A DNA stretch of 64,000 bases from DAISWO01 sp036826295 (GCA_036826295.1 DAISWO010000003.1:1-64000), one strand, 5' to 3'. Shown: positions 43,545-52,424, numbered from the stretch's first letter. Numbers and translations: made by a program. Notes: generated by a model from the sequence alone, not told the origin.

Positions 43545-43579
43545 AAAAAGAAAAACCCCTACACTACATGTGGGGTTTT
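43545..43579 (-). terminator. Intrinsic terminator after the GH1 gene
   Basis: AAAACCCC (43552-43559) pairs with GGGGTTTT (43572-43579); on the minus strand the stem is followed by TTTTTCTTTTT. It separates the GH1 unit from the division cluster. Confidence 0.85.
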
Positions 43580-43609
43580 ATACATTGGTCTATGCACTAA
43601 CGAGCTGAC

Positions 43610-44863
43610 TTAGCTAAGATGCATTATTATTTTTGCCAGATATTTAGCACTTGGTCTAATCTCGCGCTTCATAGTTTTTTGATCTACGCTAACAAGTCCA
43701 AATTTGGGCCACCAACCGTACGCCCATTCGAAGTTATCCAGTAAGCTCCAGTGCAGATACCCGACTACCTGCACCCCTTCACTTAACGCCCTTTCCATTG
43801 CTATCACCGATTGTTCGATCCACCACTTTCTGTACTGATCTTGAGTATCTGCTACGCCACTTTCGGTAATGATTATTGGCTTACGGTATCGTGCCCAAAC
43901 TCTTTTCAGTAAAGGATGTAGTCCTTCTGGTTCCATGTACCATCCTAAATCGTTTTTCGGAGTCTCGGGGTTATCCATTTTCGCATTTCGATAATAATCA
44001 GAAAAGTAGTAATTCAGGCCTACAAAATCTTGACACCGACGAATCCGGTTTAAAAACCACCAATTCCAAAAATATTCCATTAACCTCACGCTCATTTTAT
44101 CAATAATATTCTGAGCGCGCTTGGGCTGAATATTGGATAGTTGCGGCGCCGTTCCGACCATCAAATGCTTATTATCATGTTTGAGTATTCTATAAGATCT
44201 TTTATGTGCCGATACGAGATTAAAATACACCTTTAATGCGCTAATCCAATTCTTTTCCTGAGGTGGCCACCACCCCATTCCGTAACTATTGCTCATGTAT
44301 ACATTTGGTTCGTTAATAGTAATTATATATGTAAGGTCACTGCCAAATTCTGAAGAAATTTTTTGCACATATCTATCAAAGTATTTTAGATTTGCCCGCT
44401 TTTTGAATGCCCCTTTTTCTTCAAACCAAACTGGGTTAGTCCAATGCCAAATATTCAAAATTGGCTCCAGCCCATGCTTTCGAAGCTCCTTTATATATTT
44501 ACGATAATGTTCTATTTCCGAATTGTCCCACCTTCCCTCTTTCGGCTCAATTCTAGCCCACTCAATCCCAAATCTAAACGAATTTAAGTTCAAGCTTCTG
44601 GCAATAGTAAAATCCTCTTTGTAGCGTCGGTAATGATCAACCGCTCGTCCAGATATATAGTTATTCGGGTCCTCGGCATGTTGTTTTATCTCTGGCCAGT
44701 TAGGTAGCCACTCCAATCTACTGTGTGCAGATCTTGCCAAGCTTTTAGCATTAGCAAGCTCCCACACCGACCATTGGTTGTGGTTGCCGCCTTCCACCTG
44801 GTGCGACGAGGTACTCGCTCCCCATAAAAAATTCGGCGGAAATTGAGATTCACTTTTTCTCAT
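43610..44863 (-). CDS. Glycoside hydrolase family 1
   Basis: 417 residues. Start FLWGASTSSHQVEGG, acid/base Glu185 in ITINEPNVY, nucleophile Glu334 in IITESGVAD, and the LHWSLLDNFEWAYGW end: a complete (beta/alpha)8 retaining enzyme. Family members split beta-glucosides, beta-galactosides or phospho-sugars; the residues after FEWAYGWWPKFGLV lack the Lys/Tyr set usual for 6-phospho sugars, so a plain glycoside is more likely. No signal peptide. Start at ATG 44863, with TAAAGT 8 nt before it, not at 44899. It ends at a strong terminator. Confidence 0.92.
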   Translation of the reverse strand: MRKSESQFPPNFLWGASTSSHQVEGGNHNQWSVWELANAKSLARSAHSRLEWLPNWPEIKQHAEDPNNYISGRAVDHYRRYKEDFTIARSLNLNSFRFGIEWARIEPKEGRWDNSEIEHYRKYIKELRKHGLEPILNIWHWTNPVWFEEKGAFKKRANLKYFDRYVQKISSEFGSDLTYIITINEPNVYMSNSYGMGWWPPQEKNWISALKVYFNLVSAHKRSYRILKHDNKHLMVGTAPQLSNIQPKRAQNIIDKMSVRLMEYFWNWWFLNRIRRCQDFVGLNYYFSDYYRNAKMDNPETPKNDLGWYMEPEGLHPLLKRVWARYRKPIIITESGVADTQDQYRKWWIEQSVIAMERALSEGVQVVGYLHWSLLDNFEWAYGWWPKFGLVSVDQKTMKREIRPSAKYLAKIIMHLS

Positions 44864-44890
44864 AGGTACTTTAACTTTAGCACAATCCCC

Positions 44891-45110
44891 TTCTTGCAAG
44901 CTAAAGCTCGCACACTCTATTACTTTGTATCGCCAAAGTAATATAAAACTCTGGGCTGAGTCATAAACACTATTGAATTGTAGTGTGCAAGAACCGCGCC
45001 GAAAAAACGCAAGCGGTCTCGAATATTGTTTTTAGTGTAGGATTCTCGACTGGTTTTCGGCTTGATTCGGTTCTTGTACGCTACAATTCATCGGTTTCTG
45101 CCAATGCCCG
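44891..45110 (-). repeat. Dispersed hairpin element, family A, copy 2
   Basis: 220 bp, same length and order as 30134-30353: terminal TGCGAGC/GCTTGCA hairpin, ATTACTTTG/CAAAGTAAT hairpin, 22-nt outer stem (20 matches) and inner GCCGAAAA/TTTTCGGC. It lies directly upstream of the GH1 gene. Confidence 0.75.
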
Positions 45111-45161
45111 TGAACGACGAGACCCAAACAAAAACAAGATTATCTTATACTGAACTCGCAG

Positions 45162-45506
45162 TTATTTTTTTGTGATTACTATTTTTATAATTTTATCATG
45201 GCTGACCGTTACGGTTTCTTGGCCGGAGGTTTTCATAACTTCCCCATCTAGCATTTCACCCACAAAATCGAAATCGAATAAAATCACGCCGGGTTTTACT
45301 TCTTTTACAGAAGTAACTCGCCAGTTTAGAGACGAAAACTGACCATGAAAATTCCTTTGCATGGCAATAATGTCTTTCTTACCAACGTACTCCCCTGTTG
45401 CCTGAGAAATATAAACTGTTTTATCCGTAAATAGTTTTTCAATATTATCAAAATCGCTCTTATTAGAAAGCTCAAAATATAGTTTAGCCGTTTCCATAAC
45501 ATTCAT
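45162..45506 (-). CDS. SnoaL/NTF2-like small protein
   Basis: 114 residues. The cone-shaped fold pattern is visible: helix METAKLYFELSNKSDFDNIEKLF, TVYISQATGEYVGKKDI, then four strands ending in VTVSHDKIIKIVI. Families of this fold bind small hydrophobic compounds or act as isomerases; the pocket residues give no clear clue. TACAAT 9 nt before the ATG makes a short leader. It is flanked by a family A element and a family B element, so the cassette may move as one. Confidence 0.75.
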   Translation of the reverse strand: MNVMETAKLYFELSNKSDFDNIEKLFTDKTVYISQATGEYVGKKDIIAMQRNFHGQFSSLNWRVTSVKEVKPGVILFDFDFVGEMLDGEVMKTSGQETVTVSHDKIIKIVITKK

Positions 45507-45585
45507 ATCAGTCTAATTGTAGCATTTTACACTCGCGAAGCGTCGTTATTGAAGGGTTCAATAGGAACACTTTACGAATTGAATC

Positions 45586-45785
45586 GCCTCTGTATTTTCC
45601 TGAAAGACTACGTCAACACTACAACAAAAAGGACGAGGACTGTTTGAAGATAACGAATATGCCTAAATGGCATATTCGTTATTAAGTTCCGCAGTCTGTT
45701 GTGGTGTTTGACTAGTAGTCTTATCAAGAAAAACAGCAAGCGTGGCACTTTTGCATACTTTTCTTGCTGCTGAGAAAAGTATGAG
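45586..45785 (+). repeat. Dispersed structured element, family B, copy 3
   Basis: Starts GCCTCTGTATTTTCCTGA; outer stem of 12 pairs with one G-U (45615-45626 with 45697-45708); GAGGACTGTTTGA; perfect 14-bp hairpin (45650-45663 with 45669-45682); AGTTCCGCAG; ATCAAGAAAAACAGC; terminal 11-bp hairpin CATACTTTTCT/AGAAAAGTATG (45754-45783). Helices differ in sequence from copies 1 and 2 but stay paired. Confidence 0.8.
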
Positions 45786-45813
45786 ATAACTTAATTCTGT
45801 AGAAAAAGAACAT

Positions 45814-46515
45814 TTACTTGAGTTTCATGTAATGGGCACGATCGGCTGGGTGCAACTTTTCAATACTGTAGCGAAGCATGGTTCGGGGCATCGTTGACGC
45901 GTATTTATCTAGGAATTCTTTCAGTTTAGGCTCGTCTTTTTTCCCTGCTTCGCGCAGCATCCAACCCGTAGCTTTATGTATCAAATCTTGCTCATCATTT
46001 AGCAAGATTTTAGCAATTTTAAATGTATCTTCTAAATCATTCTTGTCTATAAAATATGCAGTACTTACTATCGCTATTCGACGTTCCCACATCTGTTTTG
46101 ACCGAGCTAATTTATACAAAATTGCCCTATCTTTGTCTGCTATGTATGCACCAACAATTTTATGGCAACTAATGTCAATTATGTCCCAATTGTTGATTCT
46201 ATCCGTCCTTCGTAAATACAAATCATACAGTGATTTTCTGAGTACAGAATTTGCACGCTCCGCTTGCCAGCGCATTATTATCACTGCCGCTAAACGATGC
46301 TCATGTATGGGGCTTTCTAGTAGCTTTTCTAGCTCATCAATAGGTAATTCTTTATACTTTTTACATACCAGTCTAGTTTGAGGCACAGTTAAGCCTATAA
46401 ATACGTCCCCTTCTCCATACTGTCCCTTACCTGTCTTAAAAAACCGTTGCGAATGAACAGCTCTTGCTGGGTCTTCAAAACTATTCAATTCATTAATTAA
46501 TTCTGCGGCTGTCAT
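45814..46515 (-). CDS. AlkD-like DNA alkylation repair protein
   Basis: 233 residues of HEAT-like helical repeats. Matches the family by FIGLTVPQTRLVCKKY, HEHRLAAVIIMRW, INNWDIIDIS and WERRIAIVSTAYFI; the Trp-Asp pair in NNWDIID fits the site where AlkD holds alkylated DNA. It removes bulky or cationic alkyl bases without base flipping. The preceding gene ends 3 nt before it, so they form an operon. Confidence 0.9.
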   Translation of the reverse strand: MTAAELINELNSFEDPARAVHSQRFFKTGKGQYGEGDVFIGLTVPQTRLVCKKYKELPIDELEKLLESPIHEHRLAAVIIMRWQAERANSVLRKSLYDLYLRRTDRINNWDIIDISCHKIVGAYIADKDRAILYKLARSKQMWERRIAIVSTAYFIDKNDLEDTFKIAKILLNDEQDLIHKATGWMLREAGKKDEPKLKEFLDKYASTMPRTMLRYSIEKLHPADRAHYMKLK

Positions 46516-46518
46516 ATC

Positions 46519-46944
46519 TCACATCTTCCGACTATCATAAGCCCAATGTAGTAGAGCCTGACGCTGTTTTCGACGACAAGTCAAATCTCCAGGGCTACAT
46601 CCCTTTTGGATCTGCGCTATGTGTCGCTTCATCGCCTTCCAACGTTTTATTTGGCGTTCATCATCTTTACTTCTCCTACCCAGACAATAACGGCAATACC
46701 ACTGAAACCACCCTAGTGGGTCTTGCGGGTTAATCCAGCCTTTTTCTTGCCACACACTCAATGGTTGGCTAGCGCTTACTTCAAAGAAGTTCAACTTAGG
46801 ATCGGGTTTACCGCTGGTTAATCGCGCATTAACAAACCAATCATCAGGAAATTCTTCGTAATCTCCATCAAAATAATTACCGCCAAAAACACCCAATTCC
46901 AGCATTTCTTTAGGTGTCAACTCCGGTTTAAAATCATCTTCCAT
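46519..46944 (-). CDS. Conserved protein of unknown function, shared with fungi
   Basis: 141 residues. I recognise the pattern of a family found in bacteria and fungi without a name: GVFGGNYFDGD, FPDDWFVNARL, SASQPLSVWQEKGWI, PLGWFQWYCRYCLGRR, and HWAYDSRKM at the end. Rich in Trp, Cys, Arg and Lys, small, and likely to bind nucleic acid or chromatin, but that is inference. Coupled to the AlkD-like gene (3-nt gap). ATG 46944 is set by TATTCT upstream. Confidence 0.65.
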   Translation of the reverse strand: MEDDFKPELTPKEMLELGVFGGNYFDGDYEEFPDDWFVNARLTSGKPDPKLNFFEVSASQPLSVWQEKGWINPQDPLGWFQWYCRYCLGRRSKDDERQIKRWKAMKRHIAQIQKGCSPGDLTCRRKQRQALLHWAYDSRKM

Positions 46945-46991
46945 CAACTATTAGAATATCATCGAATCTTTAGGAAGTCTGATAAAAACGT

Positions 46992-48191
46992 TTATCCCCT
47001 TTTAGAACGACGGTTTCCACCGTGAGTTCTAGCCATCCGTCCCTTCAGACCACGCCCTGCTTGACGATTCTTACTGAAGTTATGGTTTCTTGGCTGTTTT
47101 TGTCGATGAGCCACACTAAAGTGACCGTCTGGCAATCTTCCACCTTTATCATCTTCGACCTTTCTATCCCAGCCCTTTCTCCTTAGACTAGGTTCGACCG
47201 GAATAAATCCAGGCACCATTTGAGCCATAACTGGCGTAACAGGAGCTTCTTTGCCAATTGGTGGTAGTGGCGGTTTTTCGTCCTTAAGTGTGATCACAAT
47301 TTTAGCGCCTTGTTCTCTTGCAATCGCTCGATCTAAGAACCGCGCAACATCATTAGGCACGTCTCTTGGAGTACCGAAATTACCTTCAAAATAATCAATC
47401 ATTTGTTCAACGCTATCAAATCTCTCTTTATATTTTTCTCGAAGCTCTTCAGCCTTAGCAACCTCAGTATCAGTAAATGAGTCTTCGTGGGTATCAACAG
47501 CTGGATCGAACGGTTTTATCTTGTCGCTAATATCATAGCCAAACTCGTCCTGAATACGCTCAACTAGTGATTCTTTGGCTTTTTCGTATCGTTCACGCGC
47601 CAATTTTACTTGTTCAGTTTCTCCATTACCATCTAAATCAGGGCCAGGTGTTTGTAATTCAATAACACCCTCTTCACCTAGGTTCTCGCGATTATCATTA
47701 GCTGATACTAAGCCCGTTAAATCTACTTCTTCAATCAAATCAGGATTAGACAGACGATCTCGGTTTTGATCAATCAATTCATTAATCTGGTCGGCTGAAT
47801 CAACTGCATCTTCGGCATTAGCTGTAAAGCCCCTTCGATATTCATTATTTATTCTAAGCTTAAGTTTGCCATCTTGAACTTGCATCTCTTGAGGATTGGT
47901 CGAGAACTCAGCATCTTGAGCTAGCCACTCCCCAGTAGGAGCTGCATGAACATTGGGCAGATCTTCGGTTATCCCTACCGGTGCTATAGCTGATGATGCG
48001 GCTCCATTTTGCGATAAGGCACCAGCTACCACTCCCGCACCAAGTGCTCGTCGTAAAGTTGGAGATCCGTGCTCTTCAGAAGAAGACAATTTTAGAATTC
48101 CCATAGTCATTGGATCTATGTAATCACTTTGTGCTCGAGCAATATCTTCTCGGTCTGGACCAATTACTTTACGTGGCATTCCTTCTGACAT
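46992..48191 (-). CDS. Large uncharacterised protein, weakly OmpA-like in the middle
   Basis: 399 residues, acidic for most of its length, with a basic Arg/Gly/His-rich tail of about 45 residues. Residues 150-215 (VDLTGLVSANDNRENLGEEG, EQVKLARERYEKAKESL) have the order of an OmpA-like peptidoglycan-binding domain, but the match is faint. A hydrophobic Ala-rich stretch at about 48-70 could be a poor membrane segment. The basic tail resembles RNA- or DNA-binding ends. AAGG lies 11 nt before the ATG. No operon partner. Confidence 0.45.
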   Translation of the reverse strand: MSEGMPRKVIGPDREDIARAQSDYIDPMTMGILKLSSSEEHGSPTLRRALGAGVVAGALSQNGAASSAIAPVGITEDLPNVHAAPTGEWLAQDAEFSTNPQEMQVQDGKLKLRINNEYRRGFTANAEDAVDSADQINELIDQNRDRLSNPDLIEEVDLTGLVSANDNRENLGEEGVIELQTPGPDLDGNGETEQVKLARERYEKAKESLVERIQDEFGYDISDKIKPFDPAVDTHEDSFTDTEVAKAEELREKYKERFDSVEQMIDYFEGNFGTPRDVPNDVARFLDRAIAREQGAKIVITLKDEKPPLPPIGKEAPVTPVMAQMVPGFIPVEPSLRRKGWDRKVEDDKGGRLPDGHFSVAHRQKQPRNHNFSKNRQAGRGLKGRMARTHGGNRRSKRG

Positions 48192-48288
48192 TTTTTTATA
48201 ACCTTTTTTGTTTTTTTACTATTTTATAACTTAACAATACTATATTAGCATAAGCTTTACATTTTTGCAAGTAGTTTTATAGTTTGTG

Positions 48289-48891
48289 TTATCTACGAGT
48301 TTTTTGTTTGTTGTTGCGATTATTGTTGTTTTTGGAATTGCGAGAATAGTTTTTATACTCTAGTTGTCTGCGCATTTGGTCAATTCTAGTTATATACTTC
48401 TCATAGGGTTTTAACAGTGATGAATATTGCCAATTTGGCGTCATGATGCATTCTAATCTTTCCTTCTTTTCTAGGTATTCTGCTAAACAGTAAAAATCAC
48501 CATCTCCTGATACTATAATGGCCTTCTTATAGTTAGACAGTTCTTTCATGGCATAAAGAACCAATTCAGCATCAACGTTGCCTTTTACTAGATGTTCTTC
48601 GTTTAGTTTATGTGCTTGTACTTCTTCAGATGTCATATTTATAGTAACAGTTGGTTTCAGAACTATCAGATAGCCTTGGTCGTGAAGCTGCTTGTACATA
48701 TCCTCGTGCTCTTGCATGTATCCGATAAATAGATATGCCCTAGTTACACCGTATTTATCTTTTAGTAGTTGCCTAAATTTATGCCAGTCCAGCTTGAACC
48801 CAGCTTTTTGCGTGCCAAGGTTAAGATTTTGGCTGTCAATAAAAGCAAAATTGCCGGTAGGTTTCGGGCGTCTGAATAAGAATTTTGCCAT
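48289..48891 (-). CDS. NYN-domain (PIN-like) ribonuclease
   Basis: 200 residues. The NYN acidic site is clear: Asp in NFAFIDSQNLNLG, Asp in GNVDAELVLYAM and Asp-Asp in IIVSGDGDFYCLAEYL. The C-terminal 30 residues are Asn/Arg/Lys-rich and disordered and could bind RNA. The family (LabA/DUF88) includes metal-dependent RNases. The domain is complete. It is divergent from no gene, and lies 56 nt after the PIF1-like helicase on the same strand. Confidence 0.85.
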   Translation of the reverse strand: MAKFLFRRPKPTGNFAFIDSQNLNLGTQKAGFKLDWHKFRQLLKDKYGVTRAYLFIGYMQEHEDMYKQLHDQGYLIVLKPTVTINMTSEEVQAHKLNEEHLVKGNVDAELVLYAMKELSNYKKAIIVSGDGDFYCLAEYLEKKERLECIMTPNWQYSSLLKPYEKYITRIDQMRRQLEYKNYSRNSKNNNNRNNKQKTRR

Positions 48892-48947
48892 ATTTACTTA
48901 TATTTTATCATTCTAGACTTGATTAACAGAATTATTACAAAACTTAT

Positions 48948-50468
48948 CTATTTAGGAATTTCTACATCTTCACCGAAATGCTTTATTAGCCTACTTTTTA
49001 TAGATCCTGGGTGACGACCGAATTTTTGTGACAACTTAGCAACTCCGTCCCCCAACACAAATCGTTCTTTCAGTTCTTGATCATCCGCCTTTTCCCACCT
49101 GGTATAGGCCTTAGGAAATTTTTGTCGCATTGAAGCAAGCTTTTCTGACCATGTACTTGGGGAATCTAATTTTAGAACTACCGTTTTTCTACTTTTGACT
49201 CGCTCACGTAGATGTTCGTATTTTTTGCTGGCCTTATCTGACTGTAATCTTAGATGCTGATCTATCTCTAGCGCTTCTGGACTAACACGAAGTGCCATCG
49301 CGTTAAGCCCAAGTAGACTCAATGTATCGAGACTACGAACTCGCGATAAAGCAACGTAGCCCATCCCCTCAACAAAAGCTCTCTCTAAATTAATTCTGGC
49401 GGCATCCAACGTCATGCCCTGGCTTTTATGCACTGTTATTGCCCAAGCCAGTCGCAGTGGTAGCTGTGTCAGAGATGCCCGTTTTTTATCGCCATCTCGA
49501 AGCTCCCAAGTATCCGGCAAAATCGTAACCTTCCTACCATTATTAAGCTTTACTATTGGATAATCTGAGTTTTTATCAAAATCAACTACCACTCCAAGCG
49601 ATCCATTTACAAATTTTTTCTCGGTGTTATTTTTGATGCAGATTACCAATGCGCCCTTTTTTAGTACTAGGTTTTCTTGTGCTAGGCACGACCGTTTTAA
49701 CGTTTCTTTATGATATTCCTTACCCGTCGACTGCATATTATAAATATGCTCACTACCCTTCAAACCAGAAAGTTGCCGAGCATTTAAACTATCTACGTCA
49801 ACGTTTGTCGTATGAAGTTCTGTTACTGCAGCCGAGGATCCTAACTGTTTGTTCTTCCTGCCCTGCAATGCCGTAACATGACGCCTACGAATGTCGTTGT
49901 TTCTAATCGCATTTAGTACATCCAAGAAAAGCGTGTCATCTTGTCGATGTTGTTCGTCAAGATAACATATAACTGGACCAAGATCCCGCCACGACGAAGA
50001 GTTAACCACAAAAGATCCCTCTCTAGCGTCACTTCGATTAACTGGCGGTAATTGAAAAAAATCACCACATAGAATTAGTTGTATTCCACCGAAAGGTATA
50101 TCATTTTTTCTGGCCTGACGTAACAGATTATCGATCATATCCAGTCGATAATCGTGAAGCATCGAGATTTCGTCGATTATCAGAACATCTGATTTTGTTA
50201 GGTTATCTACTTTTGATTTTGTTAGTCCTTCGAAAAACTTTTTTGGCAGTTCTTCCATTACACCTATACCGCTCCATGAATGAATCGTATTTCCGCCAAG
50301 ATGTGTTGCAGCAAGACCGGTAGTTGCAGTTACAGCGACAGTCTTGTGTTGTTTTTTAGCACGACGAATAAATTCGTTTAAAACATAGGTTTTGCCCGAT
50401 CCTGCTGGTCCGGTAAGCAGAACACTCAGGCCTTCTTCCATAATCTCTAATGCTAACGCTTGATCCAT
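48948..50468 (-). CDS. PIF1-like 5'-3' DNA helicase
   Basis: 506 residues, superfamily 1B. Walker A GPAGSGKTYVL (residues 20-30), AVTATTGLAATHLGG (Ia), LIIDEISML (II), LILCGDFFQLPP (III), AWAITVHKSQGMTLD (V) and GYVALSRVRSLDTL (VI) all fit PIF1/RRM3. The C-terminal part ends with an HTH-like unit (GDGVAKLSQKFGRHPGSIKSRL). PIF1 helicases unwind G4 DNA and forks. Common in CPR. Divergent from the NUDIX gene. Confidence 0.92.
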   Translation of the reverse strand: MDQALALEIMEEGLSVLLTGPAGSGKTYVLNEFIRRAKKQHKTVAVTATTGLAATHLGGNTIHSWSGIGVMEELPKKFFEGLTKSKVDNLTKSDVLIIDEISMLHDYRLDMIDNLLRQARKNDIPFGGIQLILCGDFFQLPPVNRSDAREGSFVVNSSSWRDLGPVICYLDEQHRQDDTLFLDVLNAIRNNDIRRRHVTALQGRKNKQLGSSAAVTELHTTNVDVDSLNARQLSGLKGSEHIYNMQSTGKEYHKETLKRSCLAQENLVLKKGALVICIKNNTEKKFVNGSLGVVVDFDKNSDYPIVKLNNGRKVTILPDTWELRDGDKKRASLTQLPLRLAWAITVHKSQGMTLDAARINLERAFVEGMGYVALSRVRSLDTLSLLGLNAMALRVSPEALEIDQHLRLQSDKASKKYEHLRERVKSRKTVVLKLDSPSTWSEKLASMRQKFPKAYTRWEKADDQELKERFVLGDGVAKLSQKFGRHPGSIKSRLIKHFGEDVEIPK

Positions 50469-50532
50469 GTTGTTGTACTAGTATAGCCGACTTATACGAT
50501 CTCTGTGTATAAACAAATGTTATTATTGATAT

Positions 50533-50982
50533 ATGAAAAGAAGAGTTGCTGTACGTGGCATCATCGTTGTTGATGGAAAGCTTCTATGTTTTAAGCTAAG
50601 GTCAAAACACGGAGACGACGTCACAAAATACTGGTGCGTACCCGGAGGTGGCGTTGACGTAGGAGAGCCATTACTGGATGCATTAGAACGAGAGATGATC
50701 GAAGAGACGGGCGTAAAACCAGAGGTTGGAGGTCTACTGTATGTACAGCAGTTTTTTGATAATCAGTTCGAATATAAAGAACAAATGGAATTTTTTTTCC
50801 ATATCATTAACGGCAAAGACTACTTGAACATAGATCTAGGCAATACTAGCCATGGCTTAGCAGAAATAGCCGAATTTGCGTTTATCGACCCTAGTAAGAA
50901 CTTCGTTTTGCCAAAATTTTTAACCACTGAGTCGTTCCAAGACTTAGGCAAACATCCAACAAAGTTTTTTAGCTATTTTTAA
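50533..50982 (+). CDS. NUDIX hydrolase
   Basis: 149 residues. The NUDIX box is exact: GGGVDVGEPLLDALEREMIE followed by ETG, with Arg-Glu and Glu-Glu metal ligands. It splits nucleoside diphosphates linked to another group; MutT-like cleaning and other substrates cannot be told apart. It converges on the PG-binding gene with a 1-nt gap. Confidence 0.9.
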   Translation: MKRRVAVRGIIVVDGKLLCFKLRSKHGDDVTKYWCVPGGGVDVGEPLLDALEREMIEETGVKPEVGGLLYVQQFFDNQFEYKEQMEFFFHIINGKDYLNIDLGNTSHGLAEIAEFAFIDPSKNFVLPKFLTTESFQDLGKHPTKFFSYF

Positions 50983-50983
50983 T

Positions 50984-51355
50984 CTAGTCACCAGGGTTAT
51001 AGTCTGCAAGTAAAGCGTTCCATGTTTGCGGGCCTACGATTCCATCAACAGTTATGCTTTTTAGTGTTTGGAATTTCTTCACAGCTTTCTTAGTCTGTTG
51101 TCCAAAAACACCGTTAACAACTAGTCGCGGTTCAACATGATAAACATTATTTAGTTTTCTCTGCAAAATGCTAACACAAGGATGAGTTGAGTTGGTTGTC
51201 ATACTTAGCATTGGCTGTCTACTCAAACATAAAGAATAATTCCAAGAAACTGGTTTTGCCTTCGCTGATGCTACTGGTGCCATTACTGTCCCAACACTAA
51301 CTACTGATATTGCTACCATTACAAATGCACTAACTTTCTGAATGATTTTATTCAT
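50984..51355 (-). CDS. Secreted peptidoglycan-binding protein
   Basis: 123 residues from ATG 51355, set by GGAG 7 nt upstream. Signal peptide of about 30 residues (NKIIQK, hydrophobic core, ASAKA cut). Then a PG-binding type 1 domain: LQRKLNNVY, VNGVFGQQTKKAVKKFQ, VDGIVGPQTWNALL. Two Cys in CLSRQP and HPCVS could form a disulphide. It binds wall glycan outside; no catalytic domain, so it may be a regulator or adhesin. Confidence 0.88.
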   Translation of the reverse strand: MNKIIQKVSAFVMVAISVVSVGTVMAPVASAKAKPVSWNYSLCLSRQPMLSMTTNSTHPCVSILQRKLNNVYHVEPRLVVNGVFGQQTKKAVKKFQTLKSITVDGIVGPQTWNALLADYNPGD

Positions 51356-51425
51356 AATAACTCCTCTCAATTTAATAACTATTACACATATTATACTACT
51401 TTTTTATATTTCAGTCTACCCTGTT

Positions 51426-51965
51426 TTATAATCCGCGTTGTTTTCGCTCTAATACATCATATCCTTCATGTACCTCATCTGCCCGATCTAAGCCAAAAGA
51501 TTCTAACAATTCCCATAGTTTGGCGACCGCTTTATCATGATCACTTTGATGATCCATCATTAGTTCAGCTTCGATAAAATCCCCTAAGCTCGGAACACTA
51601 TCAACACAAATCTCAATCTCTCCAATTTTTGCCTTTCGGCGGATTTTAGTAATGTCAGAATACAGTTCATAACCCAATAACTTAATTATCGCTTCAAGCT
51701 CTTTGGCGTTGTCTACTATCGTTTCGTGCTCAATACTATCTAGATGCCCGACAACAGATCTTTTTAAGGTAAAATATACTGTCTTATGATTTTCAGCCCT
51801 GATTCTTAGCCAATTTGCCCCCGCCTCGTTATCTTTATTCCCGGGCTCTCCATACACGACATCGTGTTGTGTTAGTTTCTCGCCAAGCGTGATCCCCTTC
51901 TCAACTAAAACTTTCTCAAGTTTATCTAGATTTCTTATACGTGCCTTAACTTCAATCTCTCTCAT
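51426..51965 (-). CDS. CYTH-domain protein, second copy
   Basis: 179 residues. Starts REIEVKARI (ExExK), with WLRIRAENHKTVYFTLKR and EIEICVDSVPSLGDFIEAEL. Closer to CyaB than the 32-kb copy in the strand VPSLGDFIEAE. Acts on a triphosphate with metal; substrate unknown. It overlaps no gene; the GNAT gene ends 17 nt upstream on the same strand, suggesting an operon. Confidence 0.87.
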   Translation of the reverse strand: MREIEVKARIRNLDKLEKVLVEKGITLGEKLTQHDVVYGEPGNKDNEAGANWLRIRAENHKTVYFTLKRSVVGHLDSIEHETIVDNAKELEAIIKLLGYELYSDITKIRRKAKIGEIEICVDSVPSLGDFIEAELMMDHQSDHDKAVAKLWELLESFGLDRADEVHEGYDVLERKQRGL

Positions 51966-51982
51966 AAGCTAATCATACCATT

Positions 51983-52396
51983 TTATATATCTGTCCAATA
52001 GCACGTATAGTCGCCGCCTTTTATCATACCTAATTCGCTATAACGTTTATCGAGTGCTTCATCTCCAACGGGAGTATATACTAAAATTTGTGTGTGCTTT
52101 CTCGATTTGAGAATTTTAGTTGCATGGTCATATAATTCTTTGGATACCCTCTTGTCGTTATCTTTTACTACAAATCTAAAAAGCCATGCCACCCTACCGT
52201 CTTCGATCAAAGAAATGGCACCCAATAATTCTCCATCATGCTCGTACACCAATATACTCTCTGAATCATCCGAAATTTTCTTTTCCAGTCTATCGCGCCC
52301 ATCCCGAGCCTCATCAAACTGACCACCAAACCACTCCGAATGCAGATATAGCTCCTTCAACTTTTCATAATCTGAATCTGTATAACTTCTAATCAT
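51983..52396 (-). CDS. GNAT-family acetyltransferase
   Basis: 137 residues. N-terminal MIRSYTDSDYEKLKELY, beta strands ILVYEHDGELLGAISL, and the acetyl-CoA region in VVKDNDKRVSKELYDHATKI; the usual R/QxxGxG/A loop is degraded (NDKRVSKE). It would acetylate a small molecule or protein N-terminus. TATAAT (52403-52408 complement) puts the transcript start exactly on the ATG. Confidence 0.75.
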   Translation of the reverse strand: MIRSYTDSDYEKLKELYLHSEWFGGQFDEARDGRDRLEKKISDDSESILVYEHDGELLGAISLIEDGRVAWLFRFVVKDNDKRVSKELYDHATKILKSRKHTQILVYTPVGDEALDKRYSELGMIKGGDYTCYWTDI

Positions 52397-52424
52397 TCTT
52401 GAATTATAGCAGTTTTGTTGGGCA

